Source: JBOCEF01 sp047610385 (GTDB lineage: Bacteria > Pseudomonadota > Alphaproteobacteria > Rhodobacterales > Rhodobacteraceae). Taken from it: a stretch of 40,454 nucleotides of DNA. Made by a program: the position numbers and the translations under genes. This document shows positions 1-8,205 of the stretch, piece after piece. Under the pieces are notes generated by a model, which ran no database searches, was not told the DNA's origin, and worked only from the letters and a program-made list of their open reading frames with translations. The stretch's first letter is position 1. Every line of letters begins with the position of its first letter. The stretch spans positions 1 through 40,454 of the forward strand of contig JBLGAC010000037.1 in assembly GCA_047610385.1 (NCBI GenBank), written 5' to 3'.

Positions 1-28
1 GCGCGCTGTGCGAAAAGAAACATGAACC

Positions 29-65
29 GCGCGCCCGGCAACCTGCCGGGCGCGCGTTTTCATTT
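29..65 (+). terminator. Rho-independent terminator (rightward), possibly bidirectional
   Basis: A perfect 12-bp stem (29-40 with 44-55) with loop ACC is followed by GTTTTCATTT. It would end a rightward transcript entering from the left of the window. On the other strand a T-rich stretch (complement of 12-20) lies about 8 bases past the stem, so it may also stop the leftward chemotaxis-receptor pseudogene. Confidence 0.8.
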
Positions 66-1641
66 GGCGGCCGCCCTGCGCAATGGGCTGCCGCCCGCTG
101 CGCCACTGCGCAGGCCGATGTGACCCGCGTGACCAGCGTTTCACCGGTGCCCTTGGCCAACCGCACACCGTCGGCAACCTGGCCGAAGCTTTTGCCGATC
201 AGCGCGCGGATTGCATTGGCCGCGGTGCTGGAGCTCTGCGCGCGCTGGCGCATCTCGCTGGCCACGACCGCGAAGCCTTTGCCAGCATCCCCGGCCCGCG
301 CCGCCTCAACCGCGGCATTAAGCGCGCGGGGGTTGGTCTGGAAGGCGATCTCATCAATCATGTTCACGATGCCCTGAAGGCCGCCTGAGCTGGCCTCGAT
401 CAGGGCCATCGCCTCATGCACGATCTCGCTGCCCCGCTCCGCCTGCGACACCGCATCTGCACCCAACGAGACGGCGCTGCCGGCATGGGTCGCGCTCAGC
501 TTCAAGGTGCCTGTCGGCTCAGTCATCGCGGCGCTGGTCTGTTCGATGGCGGCGGCTTGGGAGTCCGTGCGGCCAGCCAGCGCCCGGGCGCCCGAACTGA
601 TCGGTTCTGCCTCAGCGCGGAGGCTTTTGATCTCCGGCCTCACGTCGCGGATCACGCTCTGAGGATGCTCCACCGACTGGTTGACCTGATCGCTTGCCCG
701 CGAGAAGTGTCCCTCAAATGCGCCCTCCATCCGCGCGTTGAAACCATGCGCCGCGGTTGAGGAAAAGCCCATGTCGTCAAGCGACAGAACCTGCTTGTCG
801 AACACTCCCTGACTGACGCTGGCGATCACGCCGACAAGCTCACCTTCCAGCGCACGCATGCGGGTCACGTCCTCAACCTCCAGCGCGAGGCCGATGGCCC
901 AGCCCGATTTTTGCAATGTGGCCACGCCGATTTTGAAGATCACACCTTCAAGCTTCATCTCAACGACTGCGCGCCCGCCTTGCTTTTGCAAAATCGCGCC
1001 TTTGCCGCGCGCGGCTTTGCATCATTGGCGACCACGGCCGGGCGCAAGACATCAAGCCCCAGGATCAGCAGCTTCATCGTCGTGATCGCGTCGGCGGTGA
1101 TTTTTTCACGCGCGCCCAGCACCGCACGCACCTTGTTCAATTCCGCAGCTCAGATGAACAGCAGCGCGTCGAGCCTGCCGTTCAACCGGACCGCCGCGCC
1201 ATCAAAACCCGCCATCATCGGATTTCCCATCTCGGGCCCATCGTCAACACAGCCCGTGGCCATCTTTTTCCCAGCGGCATAATAGGCGGGAAAATCCGCC
1301 TTCAGCGCCTTGAGCGCGACGAAGATTTCGGTCAAATTCAGCTTCGCGGCCAGCCCCTCCGCGCGTTTTATGGTCACGGCGAACGCCGGTGCCTGCTCCG
1401 CCGCGACGTCAAAGCCATCGTTCAGGCCGTCCAGCGCCCGGGTGGCAGATATGTCGGTCAGCCATTGCTGCACCTGAATCACGTTGATCTGGATGTCCTT
1501 GGCCACAGTCACCAGATCGATGCGGGCGCCCGCGATTTTCTGGGCCGTGTTTCGGGTGGCCAGTTCACTTTCGGAAATCTTCGACGTCCTCCATTGGGCC
1601 GCGATGAATGTGCCGATGATGAGAACCGCGACCGCACCCAT
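64..1641 (-). pseudogene. Methyl-accepting chemotaxis protein, disrupted
   Basis: This is a relic of a transmembrane chemotaxis receptor that would have signalled to CheA/CheW. The N-terminus has one membrane segment (GAVAVLIIGTFIAAQ) and a sensor region that reads to an in-frame TGA at 1152-1150. The same frame resumes (AAELNKVRAVLG) and a PAS-like section then needs a frameshift near 1005-1020 (KGAILQKQGGRAVVEMK lies in the other frame). From about 958 the signalling domain is clear: DEIAFQTNPRALNAAVEAAR followed by GDAGKGFAVVASEMRQRA. The family's usual NLLALNAAVEAAR is altered to NPRALN. The C-terminal part after about position 120 no longer resembles an MCP, and the frame stays open through the terminator to the window edge. 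One stop, one frameshift and a lost C-terminus together make a pseudogene the best reading. The native start is uncertain: ATG 1641 is the first in frame after a TAG at 1680-1678. Confidence 0.85.
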
Positions 1642-1704
1642 GCAGCTGGTGCCTCTGGCGCGGCGGCGCCCGCTCCCCTAAGCTGCACTTTCGCGCCCTG
1701 CCCC

Positions 1705-2316
1705 ATGATCGAAAGCCCCAAAATGCTGAGCTTTGCCGCCGCCGTGTTCTTTTTGATCATCACACCCGGCCCTGGGGTGATGACCACCGCAGGGGTTGGC
1801 GCAGGCTTTGGCTGGTCCGCCGGGCTGCGCTATGTCGCGGGGCTGTTTTTGGGCACCAACTTGGTGGCGCTGGCGGTGATCGCCGGATTGTGGGCGGCGA
1901 CGGCGACCGTGCCGGGCCTGCGGATCGCGCTGTTCGCGGCGTCGATCCTGTATCTGTTTTACCTGGCGGCCAAGATCGCCTTTGCCGGGTCAAAGATCGC
2001 CTTCATCGAGGCCAGAAAGGCGCCCGGCCTGCTGGGCGGCATGATGCTGCAGGCGATCAATCCCAAGGCCTATGTGGTGAACACGGCGCTGTTCACCGGG
2101 TTCGCCTTCATGCCCGAAAACCTGACCGCGGAGCTTGCGCTCAAGTTCCTGATCATGAACGCGATCTGGATCCCGATCCATCTGGCATGGCTGGGCGCGG
2201 GCGTGACGCTGCACCGGCTGAACCCGTCGCCGCGGGTTCAGTCGGCGATCAACAAGCTGATGGCGGCGTCGATGCTGTTGGTGGTCGGGCTGGCGATCTG
2301 GAAGCAGCTGGGCTGA
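1705..2316 (+). CDS. LysE/RhtB family exporter
   Basis: A 203-residue integral membrane protein of the LysE family, which exports amino acids and related small molecules. Visible family marks are the N-terminal PGPGVMTTAG motif at about residues 18-27, glycine-rich first and second helices, and NPKAYVVNTALF near residue 115. About six hydrophobic helices span the protein. Start ATG 1705 was chosen because the preceding frame has no MCP- or LysE-like sequence; ATG 1723 is an alternative. It is divergent from the MCP pseudogene and ends 6 bp from matB, which runs the other way. The substrate cannot be told from sequence, and no operon partner on the same strand is visible. Confidence 0.85.
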   Translation: MIESPKMLSFAAAVFFLIITPGPGVMTTAGVGAGFGWSAGLRYVAGLFLGTNLVALAVIAGLWAATATVPGLRIALFAASILYLFYLAAKIAFAGSKIAFIEARKAPGLLGGMMLQAINPKAYVVNTALFTGFAFMPENLTAELALKFLIMNAIWIPIHLAWLGAGVTLHRLNPSPRVQSAINKLMAASMLLVVGLAIWKQLG

Positions 2317-2329
2317 GGTGCCTCAGCCC
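2310..2329. other. Palindrome spanning two convergent stop codons
   Basis: GGGCTGAGG-TG-CCTCAGCCC is a perfect 9-bp inverted repeat. It contains the TGA of the LysE gene (2314-2316) and the TGA of matB (2325-2323). No T-tract follows on either strand, so it is not a classical terminator, but it could form a 3' hairpin on both transcripts. Confidence 0.6.
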
Positions 2330-3831
2330 TTGGCCGCATAATCGTCGCGCAGCACATTTTTCTGCACCTTGCCCATCGTGTTGCGCGGCAGCACGTCGAC
2401 CAAAACGTAATCGCGCGGCTGCTTGAACCGCGCCAAAGACCCGCCAATCGCCGCCCTGATCACCTCAACATCAAGTGTGGTGCCTTTTTCGGGCACCAGC
2501 ACCGCGACCACCTTTTCCCCCAAATCAGGATGGGCCGCGCCTATCACCGCGCTTTCCATGACGCCGGGCTGCGCGTCCAGAACCAGCTCAACCTCTTTGG
2601 GATAGATGTTGTAGCCGCCCGAAATGATCAGGTCCTTGTTGCGCCCGACAATCTGCACATAGCCGTCAGGGTCGATGCAGCCCAGATCGCCGGTGATAAA
2701 GAACCCGTTTTCGCGCAGTTCCTCGGCAGTTTTTTCGGGCATTTTCCAATAGCCCGCAAACACGTTGGGGCCGCGGACCTCGATCTGGCCGATCTGTCCC
2801 AAGGGCAGTTCATGGCCGGTTTTGGGGTCGGTGATTTTCAGCTCCACCCCCGGCAGTGCAAAGCCGACGGTGCCAGCGCGGCGTTCCCCATCATAGGGGT
2901 TTGAGACGTTCATGTTGGTCTCAGTCATGCCATACCGCTCAAGGATGCGGTGGCCGGTGCGGGCCTCAAACTGGGCGTGGGTCTCAGCCAGCAGCGGCGC
3001 ACTGCCAGATATGAACAGCCGCATGTGCGACGCCAGTTCGCGCGTAAAGCGCGGATCGTCCAGCAGGCGGGTGTAGAAGGTCGGCACGCCCATCATGCTG
3101 GTCGCCTCAGGCATCCGGGCGATCAGCTGGTCAACGTCCAGCTTGGGCAGGAAGATCATCGAGCCCCCGGCCAGCAGAGTGATGTTGGTGGCGACGAACA
3201 GCCCATGGGTGTGAAAGATCGGCAGCGCGTGCAGCAGCACATCGCGGTCGGTGAAGCGCCATATCTCCGCCAGCGCCTGCGAATTCGACAGCAGGTTGTT
3301 CTGGGTCAGCATCGCACCCTTGGACCGCCCGGTGGTACCCGATGTGTAAAGGAACGCGGCCAGATCATTGGCGCCCCGGTCAACAGTGGCGAAGGTTTCA
3401 GGTGCCGCCACAGCCGCGTCAGCCAACGATCCGCCGCCCTCCGCGCCCAGCGTCGCGACCTTTGCGCCGCAGCTGGTGGCCATGGCGATCAGCGCGCTTT
3501 CCTGCGCCGGGTCGCAGACAAACAGGGCCGCGCCGCTGTTTTCGATGAAATACGACAGCTCATCGGCGGTGTAAGCGGTGTTGAGCGGCAGAAAAATCGC
3601 GCCGGTCTGGGTGCAGGCCGCGTACAGCGCCAGCGCCTCAGCCGACTTGGCGATCTGCACCGCGACCCGGTCACCGGGCGCGACGCCCATGCCGGTGATC
3701 GCGTTGGCGTATTGCGCGGTCATCTTCACGAACGCGGCGTAGGAAATCACCCGCCCGTCGGCCAGATGCAAGAACGGCGCAGGATTGCCAGCATGGCGGC
3801 CGAACAGCGCGTCATAAAGAGGATTGGCCAT
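2323..3831 (-). CDS. matB: Malonyl-CoA synthetase (MatB-like acyl-CoA synthetase)
   Basis: Cytoplasmic ligase of the ANL (adenylate-forming) superfamily, expected to convert malonate, ATP and CoA to malonyl-CoA. At 502 residues it has the usual MatB length. Motifs are in order: AMP-binding loop YTSGTTGRSKG at 162-172, ERYGMTE at 298-304, TGDLG at 380-384, hinge GRNKDLIISGGYNIYPKEVE around 397-414, and the catalytic lysine in TMGKVQK (K488). It is the last gene of the TRAP-decarboxylase operon, 14 bp after the decarboxylase. That context is the main argument for malonate rather than another carboxylate. A short purine-rich SD (AGAAAGA) precedes ATG 3831. A methylmalonate- or other malonate-analogue specificity cannot be excluded. 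Confidence 0.9.
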   Translation of the reverse strand: MANPLYDALFGRHAGNPAPFLHLADGRVISYAAFVKMTAQYANAITGMGVAPGDRVAVQIAKSAEALALYAACTQTGAIFLPLNTAYTADELSYFIENSGAALFVCDPAQESALIAMATSCGAKVATLGAEGGGSLADAAVAAPETFATVDRGANDLAAFLYTSGTTGRSKGAMLTQNNLLSNSQALAEIWRFTDRDVLLHALPIFHTHGLFVATNITLLAGGSMIFLPKLDVDQLIARMPEATSMMGVPTFYTRLLDDPRFTRELASHMRLFISGSAPLLAETHAQFEARTGHRILERYGMTETNMNVSNPYDGERRAGTVGFALPGVELKITDPKTGHELPLGQIGQIEVRGPNVFAGYWKMPEKTAEELRENGFFITGDLGCIDPDGYVQIVGRNKDLIISGGYNIYPKEVELVLDAQPGVMESAVIGAAHPDLGEKVVAVLVPEKGTTLDVEVIRAAIGGSLARFKQPRDYVLVDVLPRNTMGKVQKNVLRDDYAAKG

Positions 3832-3845
3832 AACGTGTCGTCTTT

Positions 3846-5093
3846 CTATGCGTCGGATTTGCTGTGCGCGCGCGCAAGGGCCCGGACATCAGGCGATGCG
3901 GCGACCTTGCCTTCGGCGGCGAAGGCTTCGTGGTTTTGGGAAATGCGCTTCAGATCATAGCGATAGTTCACCATCGCGCCCCCCGATTGCGCCAGTCCGT
4001 TGGCAGAGGTGTCGGCCCCGGCATGGACCGCGTGCACCAGCGCGCCGTTGCCCAGATGGAACCGCGCCACCGGATCGCGCGGGGCGCCGTTGCCCTGCTT
4101 TTCCGCCAGCAGGTAATGGGCCGCAAGACGCGTCAGCGCCTCGGGGTCAGCGATCGCGTCGGCGCGCCCAGTCTCCTGCAGCCATTTGGTCAGGCCGGGG
4201 ATCGGCGACAGGGTCACAAAGGTCTTCAGCGCAGGCAGCTCACGCGACAGATCTTCGACCACCTGCTTGATCAACGAATTGCCGAGCGAAATCCCCGCCA
4301 GCCCCGCCTGACAGTTGGAGATCGAGTAAAACACCGCGGTGTCAGCATCAGGCGCCGCGATCATGTCACGGTCCTCAGCCAGCACGCCCTGGATCGACCC
4401 GGGCACACCCTTGGTCAGCGCAACCTCAACAAAAATCAGCGGCTCAGACGGCATGGCAGGATGAAAGAACGCAAAGCACCGCCGGTCCGCAGGTTTCAGG
4501 CGCCTGCGCAGGTCATCCCAGCTGTGGATGGCGTGGACCGCCTCATAGGCGATGATCTTGTCGAGGATCCGCGCCGAGCTGTCCCAGTTGATCGGCTTGA
4601 GCACCAGAAACCCGCGGTTGAACCACGACGCGAACAGGTGCCGGAAATCCAGATCCAGCGGCGCAAGATCAGGCCGCGCCTTAAGCGCGCCAAGCAGATC
4701 GGCGCGCATGGCCACCAGACGCTCAGTGGCACCGGGGGCTTGGTTCAGGCGCCGGATCAGCTCCTGCCGTTTGGGTTCGGCCGCTTCGATATAGGCGCGG
4801 TAGCTGGCCTTGGACGGTTCGGCCTCATAGGCGGCAAGGGCGACGCGCACGGCGGCGGGGTCGATGTCCATGCCGGTGGTCATGTGGTCGAACACCGCCA
4901 GCTTGCCCGCCGCATCGCGCGCCGCGAACCAGTCAACAAACTGCCGGGCGGCGGCCATGCCCGACACTTCGCCATGATTGCCCAGCATGGCCTCAGCCAA
5001 GGCTTTGAAATCGCGCGGGTCGTCGCTGGTGCCCGCCCCGACCCGCAGGCGACGTTCGAAAACTGTCGAAAGAAGATCGGCAAGAACGCTCAT
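3846..5093 (-). CDS. matA: Malonyl-CoA decarboxylase
   Basis: A 415-residue malonyl-CoA decarboxylase, producing acetyl-CoA and CO2. Family regions seen are an N-terminal helical domain, the SWFNRGFLVLKPINWDS segment, HPAMPSEPLIFVEVALTKG at the start of the acetyltransferase-like catalytic domain, SISNCQAGLAGISLGN (conserved serine region) and HLGNGALVHAVHAGAD (conserved histidine region) near the C-terminus. Start ATG 5093 overlaps the TGA of the upstream TRAP permease by 4 nt (ATGA), so the two are probably translationally coupled; the frame upstream of it is only shadow. Its place between the TRAP permease and MatB fits a malonate to malonyl-CoA to acetyl-CoA route. Confidence 0.9.
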   Translation of the reverse strand: MSVLADLLSTVFERRLRVGAGTSDDPRDFKALAEAMLGNHGEVSGMAAARQFVDWFAARDAAGKLAVFDHMTTGMDIDPAAVRVALAAYEAEPSKASYRAYIEAAEPKRQELIRRLNQAPGATERLVAMRADLLGALKARPDLAPLDLDFRHLFASWFNRGFLVLKPINWDSSARILDKIIAYEAVHAIHSWDDLRRRLKPADRRCFAFFHPAMPSEPLIFVEVALTKGVPGSIQGVLAEDRDMIAAPDADTAVFYSISNCQAGLAGISLGNSLIKQVVEDLSRELPALKTFVTLSPIPGLTKWLQETGRADAIADPEALTRLAAHYLLAEKQGNGAPRDPVARFHLGNGALVHAVHAGADTSANGLAQSGGAMVNYRYDLKRISQNHEAFAAEGKVAASPDVRALARAHSKSDA

Positions 5094-6406
5094 ATCGCGA
5101 TTCCCATCATCTGATCGGGCAGCCAGGTGGCGATGCCCGGGAACATGCACAGCAGCAGGATCGCCAGAACCATGCACGCCACGAAGGGCATCGAGCCTTT
5201 CAGAATCGTCTTCAACGGAATGTCCGGCGCGATCCCTTTGATGACGTAAAGATTGAGCCCGACAGGCGGCGAGATCAAGCCGATCTCCATGTTGATGGTC
5301 AGCACCACGGCGAACCAGATCGGGTCAAAATCAGCGGCATTGATGATCGGCAGCAGGATCGGTGCCGCCATCAAAATCACCGCAACCGGGGGCAGGAAGA
5401 ACCCCGCGATCAGCAGGAACACGTTGATGATCGCCATCAGCACCCAGCGGTTCACATCCAGCGTGCCGATCCATTCCGCGATGGATTGCGTGATATAAAG
5501 GCTCGACAGCATGTACGAAAACACCCCCGCCGCGGCGATGATGAACAGGATCATCACGGATTCGCGCGTGCTGTCGCGCAGCACCACCCACAGATCGCGC
5601 GGGTCCCACAGCTTGTAGATGACAATCGCGATCACAAGGCACAGCAATGCGCCGACGGCCGCGGTCTCAGACGGTGTCGCGACGCCGCCATACATGGCGT
5701 AAAGCACCCCGACGATGATCGCGAGGAACGGCAGCACGCGGGGCAAAATCTCAAACTTTTCCGCCCAAGTGTAGCTGCGCGAGGCCAAAAGCGCCGCGTT
5801 TCCCGACCGCCAGGTGGAATAAAGCGACCACGCCATGAACAGCGACACCAGCATCAGCCCCGGCAGCACGCCCGCCAGAAACAGCCGCCCGATGGATGTC
5901 TCAGTGGCGATGCCGTAGACGATCATGGTCACTGAGGGCGGGATCAGGATGCCCAGCGTGCCGCCCGCCGCGATCGACCCGGTCGAAACGCTGTCGGGAT
6001 AACCGCGCTTGCGCATCTCAGGGATGCCCATCTTGCCGATGGCCGCGCAGGTGGCGGGGGACGACCCCGACATCGCGGCGAACAGCGCGCAGGCCCCAAG
6101 GTTTGATATCAGCAGACCGCCCGGCACCCGGGTCAGCCAACGCTCCAACGCCTCATACAAATCAGCGCCCGCGCGGGTTGATGATATCGCCGACCCCATG
6201 ATGATGAACATCGGGATCGACAGCAGCGCGAAATTGTCGAGCTTGCCAAAGAAAATCTCAGGCATCAGTTCCAGCGACCGCATCCCGTCAAAGACGATCA
6301 GAAAGCCCGCCGACACAATCAGTAGCCCCAACGCCACCGAGACGCCGGAAAACAGCACGAAAATGGTCATCACCGCGACCAGCGCGCCAAGCGAAAGCGG
6401 ATCCAT
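5090..6406 (-). CDS. TRAP transporter large permease (DctM type), probable malonate
   Basis: A 438-residue, roughly 12-helix large membrane subunit of a tripartite ATP-independent periplasmic transporter. DctM family marks include FALLSIPMFIIMGSAIS near residue 60, AAMSGSSPATCAAIGK near 110, GTLGILIPPSVTMIVYGIAT near 150 and PVGLNLYVIKGIA near the C-terminus. Start ATG 6406 shares one base with the TGA of the small permease gene (TGATG), and its stop overlaps the decarboxylase start. Coupling with malonyl-CoA enzymes suggests a MatPQM-like malonate importer, as described in rhizobia. Substrate assignment is inference from context. Confidence 0.92.
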   Translation of the reverse strand: MDPLSLGALVAVMTIFVLFSGVSVALGLLIVSAGFLIVFDGMRSLELMPEIFFGKLDNFALLSIPMFIIMGSAISSTRAGADLYEALERWLTRVPGGLLISNLGACALFAAMSGSSPATCAAIGKMGIPEMRKRGYPDSVSTGSIAAGGTLGILIPPSVTMIVYGIATETSIGRLFLAGVLPGLMLVSLFMAWSLYSTWRSGNAALLASRSYTWAEKFEILPRVLPFLAIIVGVLYAMYGGVATPSETAAVGALLCLVIAIVIYKLWDPRDLWVVLRDSTRESVMILFIIAAAGVFSYMLSSLYITQSIAEWIGTLDVNRWVLMAIINVFLLIAGFFLPPVAVILMAAPILLPIINAADFDPIWFAVVLTINMEIGLISPPVGLNLYVIKGIAPDIPLKTILKGSMPFVACMVLAILLLCMFPGIATWLPDQMMGIAI

Positions 6407-6957
6407 CAGGCGTCTCCCAGCCCGAACGGGCTTTCGATTTTCAAGATCAGCGCCACCAGATCGGCGATCAGCTGCAACATCAGCAGCCCGAACCCGACCG
6501 GCAGGGACAGATAAGGGATCCACAGCGGCACCGCCCAGATGGTGTCTGAGGTCCAGCCCCGCGACCAGGCGTAGTGCCAGTAATCAAACCCGTACCAGAA
6601 CATCACCGCGACGATGGCGATGGACAGCAACAGCGTCACGATCGCCATCGCAAAGCGCAGCTTGCGCGGCAGCATCAGCGGGATCAGGTCCACATTCACA
6701 TGGCCGCGCAGGTGCTGCACATAAGGCAATCCGACCAGCGTTGCGGCGATCATCAGATAGACCACCGCTTCGGTCTGCCAGACGGTTGATCCGTTCAGCA
6801 CAAAGCGCACAAAGATCATCTGGCAGGTGATCGCCACCGCCGCGACAATCATTGTCGCCGAAATCCAGCCCGCAAACATCGAAATGCCAGCGACAGACTG
6901 CAAAAATCGATTGCCGCCCGTGCGCGCTGACGGGATGGCCGATAACTGGCCGCTCAT
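6406..6957 (-). CDS. TRAP transporter small permease (DctQ type)
   Basis: A 183-residue four-helix small membrane subunit of the TRAP system. The helices are visible around residues 27-47, 62-82, 98-120 and 145-170, and the segment TEAVVYLMIAATLVGLPYVQ with HVNVDL is typical of DctQ. Start ATG 6957 was chosen because a GGAAAGGG-like SD lies just upstream and family similarity begins shortly after. The longer open frame upstream to 7173 overlaps the binding-protein gene and reads as shadow. It lies 112 bp after the solute-binding-protein gene, with a hairpin in the gap. Confidence 0.9.
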   Translation of the reverse strand: MSGQLSAIPSARTGGNRFLQSVAGISMFAGWISATMIVAAVAITCQMIFVRFVLNGSTVWQTEAVVYLMIAATLVGLPYVQHLRGHVNVDLIPLMLPRKLRFAMAIVTLLLSIAIVAVMFWYGFDYWHYAWSRGWTSDTIWAVPLWIPYLSLPVGFGLLMLQLIADLVALILKIESPFGLGDA

Positions 6958-7036
6958 GCTGCGCCCTTTCCGTTCGTCATGTGATGAAGAGCGAAGACGC
7001 GCCATGCGCGCCGGTTCCGCCAGACCCGTATGGGGT

Positions 7037-7061
7037 GCGGGGTGGCACAAGGCCGCCCCGC
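7037..7061 (-). promoter_or_regulatory. Intercistronic hairpin between dctP- and dctQ-like genes
   Basis: A 10-bp stem (7037-7046 with 52-61, one wobble or mismatch) with loop ACAAG/CTTGT lies just after the stop of the solute-binding-protein gene. There is no T-run. Such a structure could stabilise the upstream mRNA part or attenuate transcription into the permease genes. This is inference from position. Confidence 0.5.
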
Positions 7062-7069
7062 GCGCCGGA

Positions 7070-8056
7070 TCATTCGACCGCGAGCGCCATGTCAAGCAGC
7101 GCCTGCCCGTCGGGCACGTCCGCGACGAAGGCCGCGTAGGAGGTTTCCTTGGCAATCGCGCGCCAGGCGTCAAAATCGGCCGGGGTCATGTGCGCGATCT
7201 CAACACCCGCATCGGCAAAGATCTTCGCAGAGGCCGCGTCCTCTTTTTTAGCTTCTTCAAGGTAATAGGCCTCGGCCTTGGCAGCACCTGCACGCAACGC
7301 AGCCTGCTGCGGGCCGGTCAGGCTTTCGAACTTGGATTTGTTGATCAGCAGCGGCTGGTACATGAACCACAGCGCCACGTCGCCCGCGGGGGTGTAGCAG
7401 GCGACCTGCTCATAGATGCGGTACGACACGAAGGACGACGATGACGTGTTCGCCGCCTGCAAAACGCCGGTCTGCATGGCGTTGTAGATTTCCGACGACG
7501 CCATCGACGCGATTGACGCGCCCGCGCCCGCCAGCATCTGTTCAAAGGACTTGCCAGCCGCACGGGTCTGCAGGCCCTGCACATCCTCAGGCTTCGTGAT
7601 GCACTTCTCCGTGCCCGCAAAACCACCGGCAAGATAGCCATGCACCAGCACCATCACGTCGTCTTCGGCCATCTTGGCCTCAAGCGCTTTCATGAACGGC
7701 GACACGGACAGGCGTGCGGCGTGGTCGTGGTTTTTCACCAGACCGGGCATCAGCGTCAGGTTGAACGCCGGCTGCTGGCCGCCCGCATAGGACAGCGGCA
7801 GCACGGTCATGTCGAGCTGCCCGCGCGAAAGCGGCTTGTACTGCTCACGCGGTTTGAACAGCGATTTCGATCCGAAGATCTTGATTTCCAAGTCTACGTT
7901 GGCGGCGGCGGCCTCGTCGGCCACGATCTGCGCCACTTTGTGACGGATGTCACTGTTGGACCACTGATGAGACAGGCGCAGCTCAGTCGCGTGCGCGGCC
8001 GTCCCGGCGAACATCATCACGAGCGACGCCGCTGCGAACTTCATTGTCGAGTTCAT
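7070..8056 (-). CDS. TRAP transporter solute-binding protein (DctP family)
   Basis: A 328-residue periplasmic binding protein. It has a Sec signal peptide (about residues 1-23, ending AAHA), then a DctP domain starting ELRLSHQWSNSD. Within it are the family's conserved arginine region near residues 165-175 (LQTRAAGKSFEQMLAGAGA) and the EIYNAMQTGVLQAANTS segment near 185-200. SD GGGAGGA is 6 bp before ATG 8056. It is the first gene of the operon and faces the matR-like gene across a 149-bp promoter region. With MatA and MatB downstream, malonate is the likely ligand. That is a contextual inference; a related dicarboxylate is possible. Confidence 0.9.
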   Translation of the reverse strand: MNSTMKFAAASLVMMFAGTAAHATELRLSHQWSNSDIRHKVAQIVADEAAAANVDLEIKIFGSKSLFKPREQYKPLSRGQLDMTVLPLSYAGGQQPAFNLTLMPGLVKNHDHAARLSVSPFMKALEAKMAEDDVMVLVHGYLAGGFAGTEKCITKPEDVQGLQTRAAGKSFEQMLAGAGASIASMASSEIYNAMQTGVLQAANTSSSSFVSYRIYEQVACYTPAGDVALWFMYQPLLINKSKFESLTGPQQAALRAGAAKAEAYYLEEAKKEDAASAKIFADAGVEIAHMTPADFDAWRAIAKETSYAAFVADVPDGQALLDMALAVE

Positions 8057-8138
8057 GATTTTTTCCTCCCGGTTGGACCGCGCCTCGAAGTTGGTTCCGG
8101 ACGCGATCGAGGCGCAGGGTCGTCGTGGGTGGATGCAA

Positions 8139-8169
8139 TGTCAATCTTTTTGTATACAAGACAGTCTTG
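8139..8169. promoter_or_regulatory. matR/TRAP divergent promoter and operator
   Basis: Two adjoining palindromes are seen: TTGTATACAA (8150-8159, perfect) and CAAGAC-A-GTCTTG (8157-8169, 6-bp arms around one base). TGTCAA at 8139-8144 is, on the minus strand, a perfect TTGACA -35 for the TRAP operon, though the -10 is poor. The first palindrome resembles the MatR site TCTTGTA/TACACGA recalled for rhizobial MatR. Binding here could repress both directions. Confidence 0.6.
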
Positions 8170-8205
8170 ATTGCATGCGAGACCGCGGCGGGCTATATCC
8201 GCCAG

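Noticed and set aside
3864..5114. Long open frame on the plus strand (416 codons) opposite the malonyl-CoA decarboxylase
   Set aside because: Shadow of a GC-rich gene: arginine/glycine/histidine-rich product with no domain, no SD, and fully antisense to a clear enzyme gene.
5486..5935. Plus-strand open frames inside the TRAP permease genes
   Set aside because: Histidine/arginine-rich antisense shadows of membrane-protein genes, without start signals or domains.
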